Counted from the first letter of the stretch, positions 1 to 11,371 are shown. The stretch: 64,000 bases of DNA from Temnothorax longispinosus (GCF_030848805.1 NC_092362.1:21118084-21182083); one strand, 5' to 3'. Program-made: numbers and translations. Notes: generated by a model from the letters alone, not told the origin.

Positions 1-2383
1 GAATGCCCCGCTTTCTTTTTTTTTTTGCTTATTGACAGTGTGATATAAAAGACGTCTTGAAGATGATAATAATTTGCGTTAGGAAATTATTTCGAGCCAT
101 TAAATATTATTTATAGTAAAATTGATAAATAAAATCATACGATAATTTTAATATTCTTGAATCAATAAATTTTTGTTGCCATGTGTATAGGATTTATTCA
201 ATCTATTATACAATTGATTAAAGAAGTATTAAAGAATGTACAATATTGCAACAATTGCAACAAGCCGAATAGTGCAGATTTGTAAAGGCGCTTTGTAAAA
301 GAGGAACAGAGAGAAATGCGTGACGCGCAGAGAGCGAGCTACCGCTATACGACGCACCTGCAGCTTCAAACGAGCCTGTGTTCGCGAGCGGGGTCTCGTT
401 CGCTTCTTCTCTCTACCTCTCCTACGAAACGAAGCGATTCCGTGTGGAAGATAAAGAGGGGGGCGTAACCGATCCGCGATCTCTCCCTGAATCCGGCAGT
501 GGTTAGCCGGTGCATTAGTCTCGCGTGTGTCTCGATGCCTAGGATACAGTTCATGCCGGCCGCGTATAATCCAGCGGTTAGCGCGGGCGCAGTGCATAAA
601 TCGCGGCAACGAACGGCCATGGCAAGCGCGATTCGCGGGAAGAAGCGCATAGCGTTCCCGCGGCGATCAAGCACTGGAATTTTAACCTGCCCGACGTGCC
701 TCGCGACTAATAAATCTACGCTCGACACTCTCATCGGCGATGTTTTTTCGCTCTCGCTTACGTCGGTTACAACGATTATTACAATTGCAATTCTGCTATA
801 ATTATACCATGCAAATTCCCATTGTTTGCGAGAAGCTTTTTGATAAAATAAATTTACCTTCTTCTGATCTGTATATTACATCTGTCGCTTATATTTAGGA
901 TATGTTATCGCCTCGAGTCTATCATTTAGATTTAGTTGCACGCATCGAGAGTACAATGCAAGGATGAACGCGACCCCAACAGGCGCCCCCCGTGTAATCT
1001 ACGTATCTTTAAGCGCTTATGACATCGTAGGTAATCATACAACCAGTCGGTCATAATTGCGGTAATAAACATTACGATTGTACACATAATATCTATCTTT
1101 AGCCCCGGTCACGGCGATACGGTGCAGTATTAGAGTACTCCGCGTATAAATAATGACCACTATTAAACGATCTGGTTGGAACGCCAAAGACTAATGCGTC
1201 TTCGGCATTATGTTCGCACCGCTCGCTCTTTGAGCCGCTAAAAGGGCTCGCGAGCTATTTGTCTGTTATGCGTTACGTGCCTTGAAGGGTCCGCGTGCAC
1301 ATTCGCACAAATTCGGCTGCACGCGAGATATTTTACAGTCTCGTGGGAATACGGACTTTCTATACTCTCGCTTTTATATAATTTAATGAATACATAACGA
1401 TATATTTACAATAATAATATTCTTCGATCAACGTATCGATGATATTTATCCGCCAAAAATTTTAACACTTACTTACGTAAAATTGCAACATTGAATATAT
1501 GATGTAATTTTTATGTTATTTTTTTTATAAATGCGCGAATAAATAATTTCAGGGTGAGTAATTTTAAAAACAAAATGCAGCTTGTTGCTTTTTAACTCAC
1601 GCCATTTTCGATGGTCCTAAACGTTTGGATGAAAGCGCGCATTCCGTCGCGGACTTACGAGGTCCCAGAGGTTGCGTCGCCGCCTCGGGGCCCGTGCTCG
1701 AGAGGTACGCACGATCAAAGGGCCCCATCGCCGAATCGGCGGAACTTGACGATCGGCGCGGGCCCGACGTGCCCCGAGGCGAATAAGAAAATATCGATAT
1801 TTCGCTAAATAATAAACGGCCATTACCCCAACGAATTCTACGCATGCGAATCTTAACGACAGCGCACTTACATTGTAGAGCCCAGCATTAAATTCTTTGC
1901 GCTTTGATAGATATAATGTAATCGCGGTGAATGGGCGCGTGCTCGCTGGTACATACGGGACCGTCATTTTTTCCTTTATTACAGGCGTCATGCCCCGCTT
2001 AATGCATTCGAAAGCCACGCGGATTCACCGTCCAGGATTAATACCGTCCACTTGGTGTTTCGAGCCACGCGGATCGGTCCCTTTGGCGCGTCAAGGCCTT
2101 ACAGGCCTTCGGAAGGAGTCCCGCAGGAAAAAGGAGGGTGGGCACGATGCGGAATAAGAAGAGAACGAACGGAGCGCGAGAGAGCGCAGTTTCTCTATTG
2201 AGGCCCCGCATGACAGATAAGCTTAACCTCCGGCCCATTAACATTATTAACATCTGAACACAACAGACGGGGCTCGAGAAACGGGCCGTATGCCCGGCAC
2301 GTCCGGCCCACGCGTGCGCCTGAAGTACTCGCGAACTCCGACGCGCTTGTATCGCGCTGTGAGGCCCCACGAGAGGGGCATTA

Positions 2384-2386
<3 letters not shown>
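1..2386. other. non-coding stretch, no gene seen
   Basis: AT-rich at 1-240 and 1380-1600, CpG-rich at 300-760 and 1610-2380. Open frames here are short, overlap on both strands and show no recognisable domain or convincing splice structure. I see no RNA gene or transposon end. Confidence 0.6.

Positions 2387-2425
<39 letters not shown>
2387..2425. repeat. (TC)n microsatellite
   Basis: An uninterrupted run of about 19 TC dinucleotides. It lies at the edge of a CpG-rich block. Confidence 0.97.
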
Positions 2426-2427
<2 letters not shown>

Positions 2428-3230
2428 GCCCGCGCGCGACCGAGTCGGCTGGATAATTAGGGGTACAGCATCGAGGGGGCCTAGCGGGGGCCATTTCTGG
2501 TTATTAATTCACCCCATGGTTGATCCCGACGGGCCCATGGGGCCCATTGTCGGAAACGACGGTACCCGCGATTTGGCTCTTGCTCGAGAATATGATTATG
2601 AATATCTTGATGCTATAATGATATACATTCTTCAATGAGCTGTTTTTTGTATATAAAGCATAAGATATATTTGATAAATTCACTTTAGGTTGTAACATGT
2701 GACTATTTTATGAGTGGATTAGGAATTGATAATTATTAGTACCAAAAATCATAAAATAAAATCTCCTACGTATTATTTATTAGCACATTTTGCATATTGG
2801 CATAATATTACGTAGCTTAAAGTTATGTTTTTTAAAGGTGTTTTGCTGATTAGGAATAAATAATAGTTATTTCGCAATAATAATCGAGCGGCGATGTTTA
2901 TTACGCAAGAAGGTGTAGAGAACGAAGCGAGAATGATCGTTGCCCGAAGCGGGGTCAGTTCTTTCGCGAGGCGTGTCAACCTGCCAAATATTATGGAAAT
3001 TTATTCCTGCGAGCCCCGCCGCTGTAATGGATTCCAACGTGCGAGAGAGACGCGTATATGAATTCGCCTGGTGCACAAAGTCCAAAAGTGAAAAAGTAAT
3101 TCTCACTTTCATTCTCGTTAGCAATTCTCTAAAATACATCTGCTCTTTACAAAGCTGTCATTAAAATTTGTAAAAAATGATATATTTATAGGATATATAT
3201 ATATATGTATATATAAAATTAAAAAAAAAA
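2426..3230. other. non-coding stretch, no gene seen
   Basis: GC-rich to about 2580, then AT-rich. Small open frames overlap on opposite strands and resemble no known protein. The segment ends in TA-rich low-complexity sequence at 3180-3240. Confidence 0.55.
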
Positions 3231-3328
3231 TTTTTTTACAACAATCGATTCCAAACCACATTTATCAGAATTCAAGTTTTATATAAAATTCTTTAGTCTG
3301 ACATTTTAGTTCATATAGTTCTTATATA
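3231..3328 (+). repeat. left inverted-repeat arm of the TE island
   Basis: Reverse-complement match to 8043-8139. Identity is high in the inner 65-75 bp and lower outward, where TCTGACATTTTAGTTCATAT pairs with diverged sequence at about 8047-8072. Confidence 0.75.
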
Positions 3329-3833
3329 GGGGAAAGTGGGCGAATAGTGCGCACCTAAGGTAAATCTGTTAGTACAAAATGGCTTTTATTATAGTTACAA
3401 TTAATTTAAATGCAGCTATGGAATCTTTAAACATTTGTCTACAAGTATGTGAACTCATACTTGATAATAATTTTGTTGTTAAATATTTATTGAGCGATAT
3501 TTAGGACGATGCAAAGTCGGGCAAAAATAAAAGTGGCGGGTAATAGTGCGCAGTTTGAAAAATGCCAAAATTTATGTCTGCAGCGAATAAAGTTCGAACT
3601 TTTCTACTTAAATTATTAGTTTTAAGTATAGTTAATGTGAGTGATGATAAATAATTGAAAATTAAATGCAAAACTTAAAAAATAAAGGAATATTAAAAAA
3701 AAATATTTTTTGCGAGTAGAACTGACTCATGGCTGCAACGCACGATTAATTAAATTATAATTATATATAAATATATATAAATTCAAATATAAATAAACTA
3801 TATATATAAAATCGACATAAATAAAAGCCGCGC

Positions 3834-4171
3834 GGGGATCCTAAAGCCGTGATCCTAACCGGTTTTTTTCAGTTTTTTTCTTAGCACTAATCTTTTAATT
3901 GGCTTTATAGAAATGCAAAATTCTTGTCTAGAATTAAAGTACGCATCAAAATCTAGGTCATGGTGGTCGAATTTATATCGAAAACGAAAAAAAAGAATAT
4001 TTTTTGTTATACGTGACGACCACCACATATAAATTCGACCACCATGACCTAGATTTTGATGCGTACTTTAATTCTAGACAAGAATTTTGCATTTCTATAA
4101 AACCAATTAAAAGATTAGTGCTAAGAAAAAAACTGAAAAAAACCGGCTAGGATCACGGCTTTAGGATCACC
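3834..4171. mobile_element. foldback (hairpin) DNA transposon, TTAA-type
   Basis: Two arms of about 143 bp (3836-3978 and 4027-4170) are near-perfect reverse complements around a 48-bp loop. The ends read GGGGATCCTAAAG on the left and, inverted, GGTGATCCTAAAG on the right. The right end abuts TTAA (4172-4175); the left flank has lost or never had a matching TTAA. Each arm carries AGAATTAAAGTACGCATC, also present in the arms of the 51.9-56.6 kb structure, so this is probably a non-autonomous relative of that family. TTAA targets are known for the piggyBac and Kolobok superfamilies; I cannot choose between them. Confidence 0.88.
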
Positions 4172-4175
4172 TTAA

Positions 4176-4856
4176 CGGGTCTGCATCTAAATACCAAGAA
4201 AACAAAGTGGATGGTATTAGCAAGAATCCCGTGCATATCTCTGATGGTCTGAGGGTGGAGAACACGGATATCGAGAGAGTAGCATTCTATAAGTACCTTG
4301 GAGGATGGGTTACAGAAAGCTGGGGCATGACACAGGAGATAAGGTGTAGAATAGAGCAGGACAGAAGTTTGTTGAGAAAAATGCAAAAAATACTTACTAG
4401 CAGACACTTGAAGATTCCCTTGAGATTGCGATTGCTGCGATGTTACGTGTCCAGCATATTATTTTATGGCGCTTGGACAATCACTGACACCATGTGCAAA
4501 AGAATACAGGCATTTGAGATGTGGACCTACCGTAGAATGTTAAAGATACCCTGGACTGCTAAAGTGACTAACCAAACGGTATTACAACGATTGAGTAAAC
4601 AAACAGAAGTTTTGGAAAACATCAAGAGGAAGAAGCTGGAGTATTTCGGACACGTTATGAGAAATAGGAAATATTCACTATTGTAGAACATTATACAGGG
4701 GAAGATTGAGGGGAAACGTGGTCCGGGTCGACGTAAAACATCGTGGCTCAAAAACTTGCGGCAGTGGTTCGGACAGAGTCTTTATTCAGAAAAGCGGTTG
4801 ATAAGGTTCAGCTCATGTTTTTGATCGCCGATGTTCTAGGAGGACAGGGCACTTGA
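4176..4856 (+). pseudogene. 3' remnant of a non-LTR retrotransposon (LINE) reverse transcriptase ORF
   Basis: The main frame (4207-4686) translates to the thumb and C-terminal region of a LINE polyprotein. Landmarks are FYKYLGGW near residue 28, an IRCRIEQ/LRKMQKIL helix region, FEMWTYRRMLKIPWT and EYFGHVMRNRK at the end. This layout is typical of RTE-like insect elements whose full ORF carries an endonuclease and reverse transcriptase; those catalytic parts are absent here. It is dead: a frameshift near 4190-4215, an in-frame TAG at 4684-4686, and a second frameshift near 4775. Another frame then continues to a normal-looking end, TGA at 4854-4856, followed by an AGAAGAAGA tail typical of these elements. 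It begins directly at the TTAA beside the foldback element, which therefore sits at its broken 5' edge. Confidence 0.88.
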
Positions 4857-5239
4857 AGAAGAAGATTATTCCCTTTGTTATTCTGGAACAATTTTGTCAA
4901 TTACTCGCAAACCGCAAATTAAATTATGGGACCAACGCGACAAAAGGTTCCCAAGGGATCGTATTTCACTATGTTATACCAATTACAGTAGCAAATAAAA
5001 ATTGCCTACTTACGAGCTTAACTCCTGTCGCTTCAAAATGGTTAGGAAACAGGTGCATTTTCTTTTTCGGTTCCTCCGTTCAAACGAAGCTTTGAGCTGG
5101 GATAAAATGTATGTGTATTATCTAGAATTGACGTAAGCTTTGAAATTTTGCCACTTACGTGTCGTCAGCCATCGTCACAGTCGCAAACTTGAGGTGCGCA
5201 CTATTATTAACTACATATTCCCCTTCTTTCCCCTATTGG

Positions 5240-5345
5240 TTCTGCTGATGATGGAAAAGATGGTGATGATGATGATGATGATGCTGATCGTGGTAGTGGT
5301 GGTGACGGTAGTATCGGTAGTGAAGCGGCTGGGGGCGGCGGGGGT
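5240..5345. repeat. GATGGT-type low-complexity tract
   Basis: Consists of GATGAT, GGTGAT and GTGGTG trinucleotide runs. The overlapping reading frames through it (Met/Val-rich on one strand, His- or Ile-rich on the other) come from the repeat. Confidence 0.85.
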
Positions 5346-5513
5346 GGCAGGGGCGTGGGTGAGGGTGTCGGCGGCGAATCTGTCGTGGATCGCCCACGGC
5401 GTCACGGCTATGACTATGATGGCTATGACGATGAGGCCGCACAGCTGGTCCAAATCTAATCAAAACATCAAATAAACTTAAATTCGCGAGCCAAAATTGG
5501 TATGTAGGGGGTT

Positions 5514-6020
5514 GCTGATTACAATAATCAATGCTTTGATATTACAGATTACAATTATATTTAATCCAAATTAATACGTTAAAGAATAAAATTTATTTAT
5601 TATGACGGAATCAATGTTAGAGTCAAAATTTACATCAAAATCAGAATTGTCTTCCGAATCGGTGTTAAGGCTCCTGGTCCCTGAGCCGAGAACTCTGCGT
5701 TGACGGTGGCGACGTACCGTCGCGGCAGAAATCAGAACTTTCTCCTCTCACTCTCTCCAATGGCGAGGTCGCTGATTACAATAATCAATGCTTTGATATT
5801 ACAGATTACAATTATATTTAATCCAAATTAATACGTTAAAGAATAAAATTTATTTATTATGACGGAATCAATGTTAGAGTCAAAATTTACATCAAAATCA
5901 GAATTGTCTTCCGAATCGGTGTTAAGGCTCCTGGTCCCTGAGCCGAGAACTCTGCGTTGACGGTGGCGATGTACCGTCGCGGCAGAAATCAGAACTTTCT
6001 CCTCTCACTCTCTCCAATGG
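5514..6020. repeat. two-copy tandem duplication, 257-bp period
   Basis: 5514-5763 recurs at 5771-6020 almost without change (GACGTACC against GATGTACC is one of very few differences), with a 7-bp spacer. Each copy runs from GCTGATTACAATAATCAATG to CACTCTCTCCAATGG. Near-identity implies a recent duplication. No reading frame crosses the unit convincingly. Confidence 0.95.
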
Positions 6021-6607
6021 AGAATTCTGTCTTGTGACATGTTGACAACCTATTTTGTTGTGCGTGCTATTTCTTTAATATTCGCTCTGTGCTTGTGCTC
6101 TAACGTTTAACGTATTCGTGAAAGTCGTAAAATTGGCCGAAAAGTAAGATTTGCATGCGGAAGGAACGTTTTCACCTCCTTTCGATAGTCATTAAACAGC
6201 TGTTTTTCCCGTATGTTTAGGCTTCGTTTTATGGCTGTTTGTTTATTGTCGAGGGAAAAGGGTAGTTTTCGGCCAATTTCGGAAGTGTTCTGAAACGATC
6301 TATAGTGATGTTTTATTAAAATGTCTTTTTATTTGAAAATGGCATGCACAACAAAATTGGGTGTTTTCCTCGCCTTGATAGTAAGAATCCAATATGGCCG
6401 CGGTGACTACCCAGGAGCCTTAATAGGGCCAGATTCCATTCCGGTTGCAACAGTTACCTTTATTGGTTGATGCCCTCTGAGAAGTAACAGGTGGAAAGAA
6501 TACGGAGATTCATTAAATCATGTATTTTTGAAAAAAAGTCTGCTCTATTGACTTTTTGTCACATAGTTCTCATTCTATAGAATAATGCTGAAAAGGATGT
6601 TTTCAGA

Positions 6608-6722
6608 CCTGTTCGTTTTTGCTGCACTTCTGAACTAGTGCAATAAGTTAGAATAAAAGAAAATATATTTGTTTTATTCTAACTTATTGCACTAGTTTAG
6701 AAGTGCAGCGAAAACAAACAGG
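6608..6722. mobile_element. 115-bp near-perfect hairpin MITE
   Basis: Arms 6608-6658 and 6672-6722 are reverse complements over about 51 bp with few mismatches, around a 13-bp AT loop. The arms contain CTAGTGCAATAAGTTAGAAT. The size and symmetry fit a foldback MITE. No target-site duplication is clear. Confidence 0.85.
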
Positions 6723-6748
6723 CATTACAATTAGATGTCTTCATGTAC

Positions 6749-6849
6749 GCACGCATCGGCAAGAATGGTGTCCCTCGGAGGCAAGGTATAAGCGTACACG
6801 TATATACCTATAACCGCCGCGCCGCGGGATATCATTCTTGCCAGTGCGT
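6749..6849. repeat. short inverted repeat
   Basis: GCACGCATCGGCAAGAATGG near 6748 faces CATTCTTGCCAGTGCGTG near 6833, giving arms of about 19 bp and a 60-bp GC-rich loop. Confidence 0.65.
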
Positions 6850-6915
6850 GTATATGTACCAAACATTCGCTCTTTTCGAAAATTTTTCTTTACAGCTATT
6901 CTATTATAACACCTA

Positions 6916-7165
6916 TGTCCATTTCTACCAATGCCGATTAACTTTAATCTCGGTTTAATTTACTTTTCATCCTTTTATAATTTTAAGAATTAGAAAACAG
7001 TAAAAAGTAAATTAAACTGAGATTAAAGTTAATATATAAATTTTATTCTTTAACGTATTAATTTGAAAATAGAAGTTTCTAAAATTATACTGTTTTCGTA
7101 AGGGCACCGAATAATGCTTTATTTCAACGAGATAAAAATTAAATTCTGGTAGAAATGGACATTAA
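6916..7165. repeat. nested palindrome
   Basis: Outer arms TGTCCATTTCTACCA (about 6916) and TGGTAGAAATGGACA (about 7148) enclose an inner pair: GATTAACTTTAATCTC with its TTTAATTTACTTTT extension (about 6936-6968), and the complement at about 7000-7032. It looks like one decayed foldback element into which repeated sequence (7031-7145) was added or duplicated. Confidence 0.75.
7031..7145 (+). repeat. dispersed repeat unit, copy 1
   Basis: Matches 7302-7419 in direct orientation over about 110 bp, including AGAAGTTTCTAAAATTATAC and a TTTCAACGAGATAAAAATTA end. Its first 30 bp also occur inverted at 5571-5600 and 5828-5857, inside the 257-bp tandem units. Confidence 0.85.
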
Positions 7166-7301
7166 TCCGTCTTTGAAAAATGATAGGCACTTTTCGGCAG
7201 CTAATTTTTTTGTGAATTTCGTAAGATAATAAAATAAACTAAAACCCTAAACTTGAATCTTCGTGTTATATGGTATTGTATATAACTTTTCATTTAATCA
7301 T

Positions 7302-7419
7302 AACAAATAAATTTTATTCTTTAACGTAATATTAATTTGAAAATAGAAGTTTCTAAAATTATACTGTTTTCGTAAAGGCACCGAATCATGCCTTATTTCA
7401 ACGAGATAAAAATTAAATT
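7302..7419 (+). repeat. dispersed repeat unit, copy 2
   Basis: Second copy of the unit at 7031-7145, with small indels (AATATTAATT for ATTAATT) and point changes (AAGGCACCGAATCATGCC). Confidence 0.85.
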
Positions 7420-7995
7420 TAGGTTGTGTTAGTGTAAAAACATTTTCTACATACCTATAAAAGGTCGGGCCATTTGGATTAATTTCGTAGAATTAAAATC
7501 GAATACTTCACTTTCAAGTTATCCGATATATGTATTTAAAAAACGTAATTTTCTTTTCTTTTACGTGATGCGTGCGCTCCGAATGAAGACTAGCTCTGAA
7601 CTGACCACGTATATCCAATAGTTTTCCATATACTAATTGTATGCCAAGTTTCAGGAAAATCGCCGTATGACACTTCCCTAGTGTTACTGGTCTAACTGGT
7701 CTAACTGGTCAGATGCAGGTATGAGCACAGAGCCTTTTTCTTTTACAATTGGGTGCACGTACCATCCCTTTACCTACACAACCAGTCAAAATTCCCCGAA
7801 TTCTTTTTATTTTTCGAGTTTTTGGCTAGCTTTTTAGGGTTTCGCCTCCCTGTGTGCATGACGGTGGCGGTGGCAGCGGTGGTGGTGGTGGTGATGGTGC
7901 ATTTGCGTGCCTTATTTAAGGTATAATACATATTATATTACATCTTTATTACAATTGTAGCTAGAGAAATAGAAAATTTCTGTAAAACTGTACAA

Positions 7996-8089
7996 GAACG
8001 ACTGAAATGTCAGATTCTGAAAGATTCTTATACATTTGACCATATATATGAGAACGACTGAAACGTCATATTAAAGAGTTTTATACAAA
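7996..8089 (+). repeat. diverged two-unit direct repeat
   Basis: The block beginning GAACGACTGAAA occurs at 7996 and again at 8052 (period 56), each followed by a related AAAGA-TT-TATACA ending. The second unit runs into the right arm of the TE-island inverted repeat. Confidence 0.65.
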
Positions 8090-8139
8090 ACTTGAATTCT
8101 GATAAATGTGGTTTGGAATCAATTGTTGTAAAAAAAAAA
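8043..8139 (-). repeat. right inverted-repeat arm of the TE island
   Basis: Reverse complement of 3231-3328, with the strongest match over AAACTTGAATTCTGATAAAT and the following GTGGTTTGGAATC. Confidence 0.75.
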
Positions 8140-8957
8140 TTATTTTAAAAAATTTGTTTGCATTTTGTAGACACATTCAATTTTACAAAAATTGATGTAA
8201 AAATTAATATATTTATTATTCGATTCCTTTCATTATTCTACGTATAAAAGTATCAAGGTATGTACAGTCATGAAAAGTGTATTCTTTACGAAATATTTTA
8301 TATTTTATAAAAATATTATGACAAAATTTAAAAATGTCTCAACGAAATTCTTAACGTAAGAGAGCTTTGTTGTAGTAGTTTGAAAATGTCTTGAAAAGGG
8401 CTACAAGAATATACAATAAAAAATAGGGAGTCCAATTTACCCTGGCTTGACCTTAACGACGCCACCTAAGATCAAACTGATAAGGTCAGTAAGTAGATAT
8501 TTTTAAACCCTACAACTTTTGTATATAACATTTTTTCAGAAAACTCCATCCTTTCGAGATATACTGCCGTCCCGGTACTTTTTATACACACTGTATAAGA
8601 AAAGTATTCATTAAATGAATTGATTACACTTGTGTAATATATACGTTTTGTATTATTAAAGCAGATTAGTATTACGATTCAAACCAACAGACGAATGTCT
8701 GTTGCTGTGTCGATTTAATAATACTGCGGAAAAAAAGATCGATGAAAGGCATCAGGAAGAAGTCCGTGTTAAGTGCTAGCCCGAGGTGAGTGCACGTGAG
8801 TAAGGGTGCAGAAAATTAAATCCAAGGATTTTTTTGTTAGCCTGCCCCCTCCGTTTCTGAGGCAAGAGATGTCGGGGTGAGCACGACGGGTCTCACGGAT
8901 CCTCGTCGAATCTACCGTCCGCGGCTTCTCTCTTGTACTCACCCTCGCTACAGACCC
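8140..8957. other. non-coding stretch with possible TE tail and a donor-like site
   Basis: AT-rich. The part from about 8430 to 8610 (ending TTTTTATACACACTGTATAA) has the look of a transposon terminal fragment common in arthropod genomes, but I cannot name it. A strong splice-donor-like GAG|GTGAGT lies at 8786-8791 on the plus strand with no coding frame before it. Confidence 0.35.
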
Positions 8958-8969
8958 CTTTCTTTCTTC

Positions 8970-9001
<32 letters not shown>
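8958..9001. repeat. CT-rich simple repeat
   Basis: CTTTCTTTC followed by interrupted (CT)n runs. It generates an artefactual Glu/Arg-rich frame on the minus strand. Confidence 0.9.
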
Positions 9002-10337
9002 TGTTCTCGTCCGAGCATGACAGTGTCACGTCCCCCGAAGCAAAAATCCTTATAAAACGAGACACGCCGCGGCGAGGTGCGAGGAGATGAGGAGGAGCAG
9101 TCGTGAGAAGCGGCTAAGTGGATAAGGTGCTAAGTGTGGCCCGGAGGTACGACGGTTCGACGCGATGTAACCTGCGAGACGGGCACACCGCGCGCGGAAC
9201 CGTCGTACCGGACCCCAATTACCGGTCCCGCTCGGGGAAAGCGAGTACGGTCGCGCGCGTGCACATTTTTTTCGAATAAATCGGGCCCGAATCTACGTCA
9301 CGTCCGCGTGCATCTGCTGTTTGCGCGATGCCGCTTGTCAGGGATGACACACAATCCTTATTGAAAATGATGATTTTTCTTACGATCGTATAACGTACGA
9401 TATATCGCTCGAAGCGCATCTCGATTTGTTTCGTCGATTCCCTTACGAATGTTTGTAGTTTGTATATATACATTGCTCCGTCATTACTGCACGGTTGCAG
9501 GTTGCATTACGTGCAATCTCTTTAAACGCCATGGATAGCATGCGGCGTATGAAAAGAGGCGTGCCTGCGCCCATTGTAACCCGTGCGTCACCTGTGGGAT
9601 GCAGAAAATTGTCAGGCAATCTCGAAGAAGGTCGTATAACTTTCATGTGAGCAGGTGCTACCGATAATATACGAAATAAGTAAGAGTAAATAACATATAG
9701 AAGATATGTGCTAAATAAAATTTTGTATAAAGTAGCTAAAATATTTTTTAAAATATTTATGAGATTAAATATGTGAATCTCTGTTAAAAGATATACTTAT
9801 GTATTTTGGAGAAAATGCAGCGGAATAATTTCTTTCAAATTTTATAACGGTCGAATTATCTCTCATCGATCGGCGAAGGCGATATCGAGCCGCGTAACCA
9901 ATTGATAATCGCTTGCAACACGTATTAATTCATGCGTCATTGGTATTATCTTTACGAGGAATCCAAGCTTGCCCAGCTTGTCCTCAGCCGAAATTTTATA
10001 AAAAGCTCTCGTGAACGATACCGAGAATAATGATTATGCAATCCTCCCACGCACATATGTGTGCGTATGCGCGTGCGAGAAAAGCCTTTTTATGTTATGC
10101 AAAAACTTCGCTTAATAATATTCAATTGATTTAGTTTTTTCTTAGCTATTTTATTTCCGATCACTTTTCTCTCAAGATTCTTATTTCAAATCTGTCCTCG
10201 TAAATCTACAGTCTACGGCCGAAAGAGCAAAACAGTTTCTGTTCCCGAGAAATTCACGAGCGCTTTCTCTTCCCCCCGCTCTGCCTCTCCTCCTGAACCC
10301 TCGATTTGCACTTTTGATCGATTTTCTCGATATCAGT
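9002..10337. other. non-coding stretch, no gene seen
   Basis: CpG-rich at 9050-9350, AT-rich after 9660. TATAAAA at about 9050-9056 has no matching initiator at the usual spacing, so I do not call a promoter. Two CAGGTG-type E-boxes (9589 and 9652) precede the denser cluster downstream. Confidence 0.45.
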
Positions 10338-11322
10338 CAGGTGCGCTGTGGAGAAAGGTGCGCATGGAGCGACGAACATTCGGTAGCGGAAGAAATTACG
10401 AGCCAGCCGTTCGGCTGAAACAATGCGAAACTACCGCGGCGATCGGGCCCTGGGTCCCGCGGTTTTACCATTTTCTTCATTGTGTAATGAACCTAACGTA
10501 AACCTATGTAACGTACGTACGCGCACGGCTGTGCGTTTTGCATATATGAAAGTGAGACACGTCTCTCCCCGCGCCAGCGCGAAATCCGCGGCTCCGTCGC
10601 GCGCTTATACGCGTCCGCTCATTATGATTCATTATTAGGTCCTTTTGTGGGCAGTCCGGTTCTCCGTTTCCACTTTGCCCTTTTTTCGTCCTCGCCACCG
10701 CCGCCGCCGTCGTCGTCGTCGTTGTCGTCGTCGCACGCGGGCGGCTTCAGAGCTCCTCTCTTTCCAGGTCTCTATCATCCTCTCGCTCTTCACCCTGCGC
10801 GACTAGTAGGTGCGGCAGACACCTGTAGAGCGAGTGCCTCGGCGACGAATGGAAAGGAAAAAGAGAGGAAGGGGAAGAGAGAAGAAAGAATTAAAGAATC
10901 AAAAGGACCAAATAAAATCTCTCTTAAAACGCGCCCGAGAGAGAGAGAAGACGAGAGGAAGACGGGGGAGAGGAGGCAGAAGGTTGAAACCGTCGAGAGG
11001 GCGTACTAAGGTGTGAGCGAGCGAGAGGAAGAAGAGACGAAGAGGACTCGAACGGGGCCTCGGGCCCCGCCGGTGTGGGTGAACACTGCGGGGTCAACCG
11101 AGTTCAACCTCAACTGAGTTCCCTTCAACCGGGTTCCCTTCGTTTCACGTTGCAGTCCGTTTTCGCGTATTCGGCTGAAAACGGCCGTTGTCGGATCGGC
11201 CGCCGTCTGCCAATCAGCAACTATTCTTGCCTGCTTCTTTCGTCATAATTTTTTCTCCTCTGTACGATCACATCTGAAATTATGTAAAGGCGAAGCTTGG
11301 AGTGTGTGTACAATGCAATAGA

Positions 11323-11325
<3 letters not shown>

Positions 11326-11367
<42 letters not shown>
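11326..11367. repeat. (CT)n microsatellite
   Basis: About 21 CT units without interruption, inside the E-box-rich region. Confidence 0.97.

Positions 11368-11371
<4 letters not shown>

Larger units (their letters stand above)
3231..8139. mobile_element. transposable-element island bounded by inverted repeats
   Basis: The segment 3231-3328 is repeated in inverted orientation at 8043-8139. The best-matching core is 3232-3296 against 8073-8139, sharing the block GATAAATGTGGTTTGGAATC in the right copy. Almost everything between is repeat debris: a foldback element (3834-4171), a LINE fragment (4176-4856), a 257-bp tandem duplication (5514-6020), a hairpin MITE (6608-6722), nested palindromes (6749-7165) and a repeated 110-bp unit (7031-7419). 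The arms may be the ends of one old composite element or two independent copies of the same repeat. The sequence alone does not decide. Confidence 0.65.

Noticed and set aside
5140..5475. 111-codon frame with Met/Val run and hydrophobic stretches
   Set aside because: Derived from a GATGGT-type simple repeat; antisense frames of similar length exist.
9049..9101. TATAAAA with a CAGT downstream, promoter-like
   Set aside because: Spacing of about 48 bp from TATA to the initiator-like CAGT is too long for a standard core promoter, and no transcript unit follows.
10647..11009. 120-codon frame with Pro/Ser runs and a charged tail
   Set aside because: Built from CCG/TCG trinucleotide runs and GA-rich sequence; no domain.
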